Shown: positions 5,887 through 8,239 of the stretch, one piece after another
How positions within the stretch are numbered: position 1 is the stretch's first letter
How the letters are laid out: the number at the start of each line of letters is the position of its first letter
Program-made: the position numbers and the translations under genes
Notes under the pieces: generated by a model
Told to the model about the DNA's origin: nothing
What the model saw: only the letters and a program-made list of their open reading frames with translations
Database searches by the model: none
DNA from: an uncultured Alphaproteobacteria bacterium
GTDB lineage: Bacteria > Pseudomonadota > Alphaproteobacteria > UBA7985 > CAJQQZ01
Assembly (NCBI GenBank): GCA_905480445.1
Contig: CAJQQJ010000241.1
Coordinates: forward strand, 1-8,239
Direction: 5' to 3'
Length of the DNA: 8,239 bases

Positions 5887-6027
5887 ATGATCAGAAAAAC
5901 GTTTGCCATTGCACTCAGCGTACTTTCCACCTTGGCAGTGAGCCAAAGCGCGTCGGCCGGTGGGTATTGGTCTTGGTTCGGATTGACGAGCTGGGGGTAC
6001 ACTTTCGGAGCAGGCGGTGTTTACTAA
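5887..6027 (+). CDS. Small exported aromatic/glycine-rich peptide, unknown function
   Basis: This 46-codon gene begins at ATG 5887, six to eight bases after a good AGGAGA ribosome binding site. Residues 1-24 are a textbook signal peptide: basic MIRK, a hydrophobic core (TFAIALSVLSTLAVSQ) and an SASA|GG cleavage site. The predicted mature part has only 22 residues (25-46): seven Gly, three Trp, three Tyr and two Phe, no charged residue and no Cys. It opens GGYWSWFG and ends TFGAGGVY. I recognise no family. The absence of cysteine argues against a disulfide-bonded or lanthionine peptide. Such a product might be a periplasmic or released hydrophobic peptide, a membrane-inserting peptide or a matrix component, all inference. 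The frame is open back to TTG 5776, but that longer form would bury the signal peptide. It lies 107 bp after the DJ-1 gene and is closed by the strong hairpin at 6085-6120. Confidence 0.72.
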   Translation: MIRKTFAIALSVLSTLAVSQSASAGGYWSWFGLTSWGYTFGAGGVY

Positions 6028-6084
6028 ATTTGAATAAAGCACCGTCCCCAATTTGCTATCCAATACTGGAGTTAACGTTTTAGA

Positions 6085-6120
6085 GAAGGAAGGTGGCCGC
6101 TGATCCAGCCACCTTCTTTC
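6085..6120. terminator. Strong hairpin, probable bidirectional intrinsic terminator
   Basis: GAAGGAAGGTGGC (6085-6097) pairs with GCCACCTTCTTTC (6108-6120): a 13-bp stem with one G-T wobble around a 10-base loop, the most stable structure in the window. On the plus strand its right arm is T-rich (TTCTTTC) and is followed by GTGTTGTT, suiting termination after the small peptide gene. It also lies seven bases beyond the stop codon of the leftward dehydrogenase, so it can serve both convergent genes, though no long T-run follows on the minus strand. Confidence 0.75.
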
Positions 6121-6126
6121 GTGTTG

Positions 6127-8239
6127 TTAAGCCCGCAAGCGTTCGCTCTTTGGGTCCCAAGCTGGCTCGGCCAGGACTGTTGCCGTGCGAAGGTCGCCCA
6201 TCAACATAATCTGGAATTGGCTGCCAGGCTCAGCGTATTTCGGTTCAACGAAGACAAAACCTAACGACTTCTGGACTGTATGACCAAAGCCACCCGATGT
6301 TGTCAGGCCAATCATACGGTCTCCATCAAAGACGGGCTCGTTGCCGAGAATATCGTTGTCACTGTTTTCGACTTCAACATAGGCTGCCTGGATTCTGGCA
6401 CCGGCTTGTTTGCTCTTTTGTGTGGCCGCTTTACCAACGAAGTCTTCTTTGTCGTACTTGACGAAGCGTTCCATGTCAGCTTCGATCATTGTGACTTCGT
6501 TGGTCATTTCCGCATGCATGCCCTTGTAGGCCTTTTCCATGCGCAGAGAATTCAGCGCATAAGCACCGAAGTCACGGATGCCTTGTGCTTCACCCGAGGC
6601 CCAAATCGCATCATAGACCTTCTCCATATCTTCCATTGGAAGGTGAAGTTCCCAGCCCAACTCACCAGCGTAAGAAACACGCAAGGCAACTAGTGTTACA
6701 CCAGCTAAATCTATGAAGCGGCCTGACATCCATTTGAAGCCATCATTGGACAGATCTTCGTCAGTCAAGGGCTGCAATGTTTTGCGTGCGTTAGGGCCCG
6801 TCACCAACATCATGCCATAGGTGTCAGTGGCATTTGTGATGGTGACGTCTTCATCATCACGCTTTGACTGGGTCAGTGTATCGTAGTCGATTTCTTCAAC
6901 ACCAGCACCAGACAGCAAATAGAACAGGTTTTCCTTCAAACGCGTGATTGTCGTCTCGCCCATGATGAAGCCGTTATCATTCAAGAAGTGTGAAAGAGTA
7001 ACACGGCCAATCTTGTTCGGAATCTTGTTAGCACTGATACGATTAAGGAAAGCATGGGCATCAGGGCCTGTCACCTTGTACTTAGCGAAGGACGATAGAT
7101 CAAAGATGCCAACGGCCTCGCGTACAGCCTTACATTCCTCGGCAATAACCGGGAAAGTATTGGTGTGGCGGAAGCCTAGTTCTTCGCCCTCACCTTTGAG
7201 ATCAAAGTACTTGGGACGTTCCCAGCCGTGGACTTCTGCGTACTCGGCGCCTTTGGCTTTCAGCTTGTCATACAGCGGTGTTACGCGGTTTTTACGTGCG
7301 ACATCACGGAATTCACCTGGGCAATGAAGGTGATACATGTGCTGGTAATCATCCACAGATTTCTTGATGCAGTAATCTTGGTCGGCATAACGACCAAAAC
7401 GACGTGGATCGAAGATGTGCATGTTGATCTCAGACTGACCGTGAACCATCCACTGTGCCAGATACTTACCAGCACCTGCACCTTGGCAGATACCAATCGA
7501 GAAGCCACAGGCCAGCCAGTAATTCTTTAGTCCAGGTGCAGGACCCGTCATAAAGTTACCGTCAGGTGTGTGCGTGATTAAACCACAAACTGTGCGTTTC
7601 AAGCCAGCTTCAGCGAAGAGCGGCATACGCTCCATTGATTTTTCCAACCAGGGGAAAATGCGCTCTAGTTCTGGTTCGAGAAGTTCCGATTCAAATTCCC
7701 AAGGCACGGTGCCGTCCCAGTGCGTGCGTGCGCCGGATTGCTCATAGGGGCCGACCAAAATAGCGTTCTGTTCTTGGCGAATATAAGCGGAGGAATAAGG
7801 GTCGCGGATAACAGGCAGCTCTTTGTCCAGCGCCTTAATCTCGTCCATGGCCTCCGTCACCACGTATTGGTGAACGTTGTTGGAAATCGGCACTTCTAAA
7901 CCGGACCAGGCACCGACCTGATCGGCATAAGAACCCGCGGCATTCACAACATGCTCGCAAGTGATAGTGCCCTTGTCTGTCGTGACTTCCCATTCGCCGG
8001 ATTCAAGCTGCTTGATGTCAGTGACAAGTGTCCGACGGTAAATTTCAGCACCATTTTTGCGAGCACCAATCGCCATTGCTTGTGTGGTAGAGGCCGGGTC
8101 AACGTGGCCGTCATTGGGCGTATAAGCGCCAGCGTAAACACCAAATGTATCCAGGTATGGATGGATTTCTTTGATCTGCTCCGGACCCAACAACTCCATC
8201 TTATAGCCAATCAACTTGGCATTGCCCTGAATGAGTTGG
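6127..8239 (-). CDS. Dimethylglycine/sarcosine dehydrogenase-family FAD-GcvT protein, 5' end cut by window edge
   Basis: The frame is open to the right edge and gives 703 C-terminal residues ending at TAA 6127; the TTG at 8214 is internal, since QLIQGNAK precedes it in frame. Family members are about 800-850 residues, so the missing part is the N-terminal FAD Rossmann motif and flavin-linking His. Visible residues 1 to about 275 are the rest of the DAO oxidoreductase domain (VNAAGSYADQVGAW at 98-111; ACGFSIGICQGAGAGKYLAQW at 243-263, not all conserved). Then comes the FAO_M linker (about 285-375). The folate-binding GcvT domain runs from FDLSSFAKYKVTGPDAHAFL (379-398) through RVSYAGELGWELH (520-532), and the GcvT C-terminal barrel includes LTTSGGFGHTVQKSLGFVFV (645-664). 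The family oxidatively demethylates dimethylglycine or sarcosine, passing the methyl carbon to tetrahydrofolate as 5,10-methylene-THF and electrons to ETF or oxygen. Which N-methyl substrate is used cannot be decided here. Confidence 0.9.
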   Translation of the reverse strand, partial: QLIQGNAKLIGYKMELLGPEQIKEIHPYLDTFGVYAGAYTPNDGHVDPASTTQAMAIGARKNGAEIYRRTLVTDIKQLESGEWEVTTDKGTITCEHVVNAAGSYADQVGAWSGLEVPISNNVHQYVVTEAMDEIKALDKELPVIRDPYSSAYIRQEQNAILVGPYEQSGARTHWDGTVPWEFESELLEPELERIFPWLEKSMERMPLFAEAGLKRTVCGLITHTPDGNFMTGPAPGLKNYWLACGFSIGICQGAGAGKYLAQWMVHGQSEINMHIFDPRRFGRYADQDYCIKKSVDDYQHMYHLHCPGEFRDVARKNRVTPLYDKLKAKGAEYAEVHGWERPKYFDLKGEGEELGFRHTNTFPVIAEECKAVREAVGIFDLSSFAKYKVTGPDAHAFLNRISANKIPNKIGRVTLSHFLNDNGFIMGETTITRLKENLFYLLSGAGVEEIDYDTLTQSKRDDEDVTITNATDTYGMMLVTGPNARKTLQPLTDEDLSNDGFKWMSGRFIDLAGVTLVALRVSYAGELGWELHLPMEDMEKVYDAIWASGEAQGIRDFGAYALNSLRMEKAYKGMHAEMTNEVTMIEADMERFVKYDKEDFVGKAATQKSKQAGARIQAAYVEVENSDNDILGNEPVFDGDRMIGLTTSGGFGHTVQKSLGFVFVEPKYAEPGSQFQIMLMGDLRTATVLAEPAWDPKSERLRA

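Noticed and set aside
6280..7530. Several rightward open frames inside the dehydrogenase region
   Set aside because: All are antisense to a strongly conserved FAD-GcvT coding frame and lack start signals or family similarity.

Overview
The window looks like a piece of an alphaproteobacterial chromosome of moderate GC content. The main reasons are the family-level resemblances of the polysaccharide deacetylase with a TFD-x-x-E-Q-P-H-E motif, the stand-alone DnaB-like ATPase and the GcvT-fused dimethylglycine/sarcosine dehydrogenase. This assignment rests on recalled family resemblance, not on a database search. The genus cannot be determined from the sequence. There is no tRNA, rRNA, CRISPR array, insertion sequence or phage gene.

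Left part (1-3178): the 5' portion of an exported polysaccharide deacetylase runs leftward off the window edge. It is divergent from a rightward series made of a GFA/CENP-V-type zinc protein, a 12-helix MFS transporter and a small AhpD/carboxymuconolactone-decarboxylase-fold protein with a CxxC-xxx-H site. Centre (3156-5102): two leftward genes follow. One is a single-domain DnaB-C/RecA-fold ATPase whose 3' end overlaps the CMD gene tail-to-tail. The other is a GlxA-type transcription regulator (DJ-1/PfpI domain plus AraC helix-turn-helix). Right part (5103-8239): divergent from the regulator is a free-standing DJ-1/PfpI protein, so the regulator and its likely target share a fold. It is followed by a 46-codon gene for a small exported peptide rich in aromatic residues and glycine. 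A strong hairpin then separates these genes from a leftward, 5'-truncated FAD/folate dehydrogenase of the dimethylglycine/sarcosine family.

Functionally the window mixes small-molecule detoxification and one-carbon genes: a GFA-like protein, an AhpD-like protein, DJ-1/PfpI proteins and an N-methyl-glycine demethylase. No single pathway joins them all. The clearest functional unit is the divergent regulator/DJ-1 pair with two small palindromes in its 68-bp intergenic region. The items most worth a second look are the secreted aromatic peptide (5887-6027), the ATPase with a perfect Shine-Dalgarno placed before an ATC codon (3903-3917), and the regulator that keeps the Asp/Cys pair of an active DJ-1-type enzyme.
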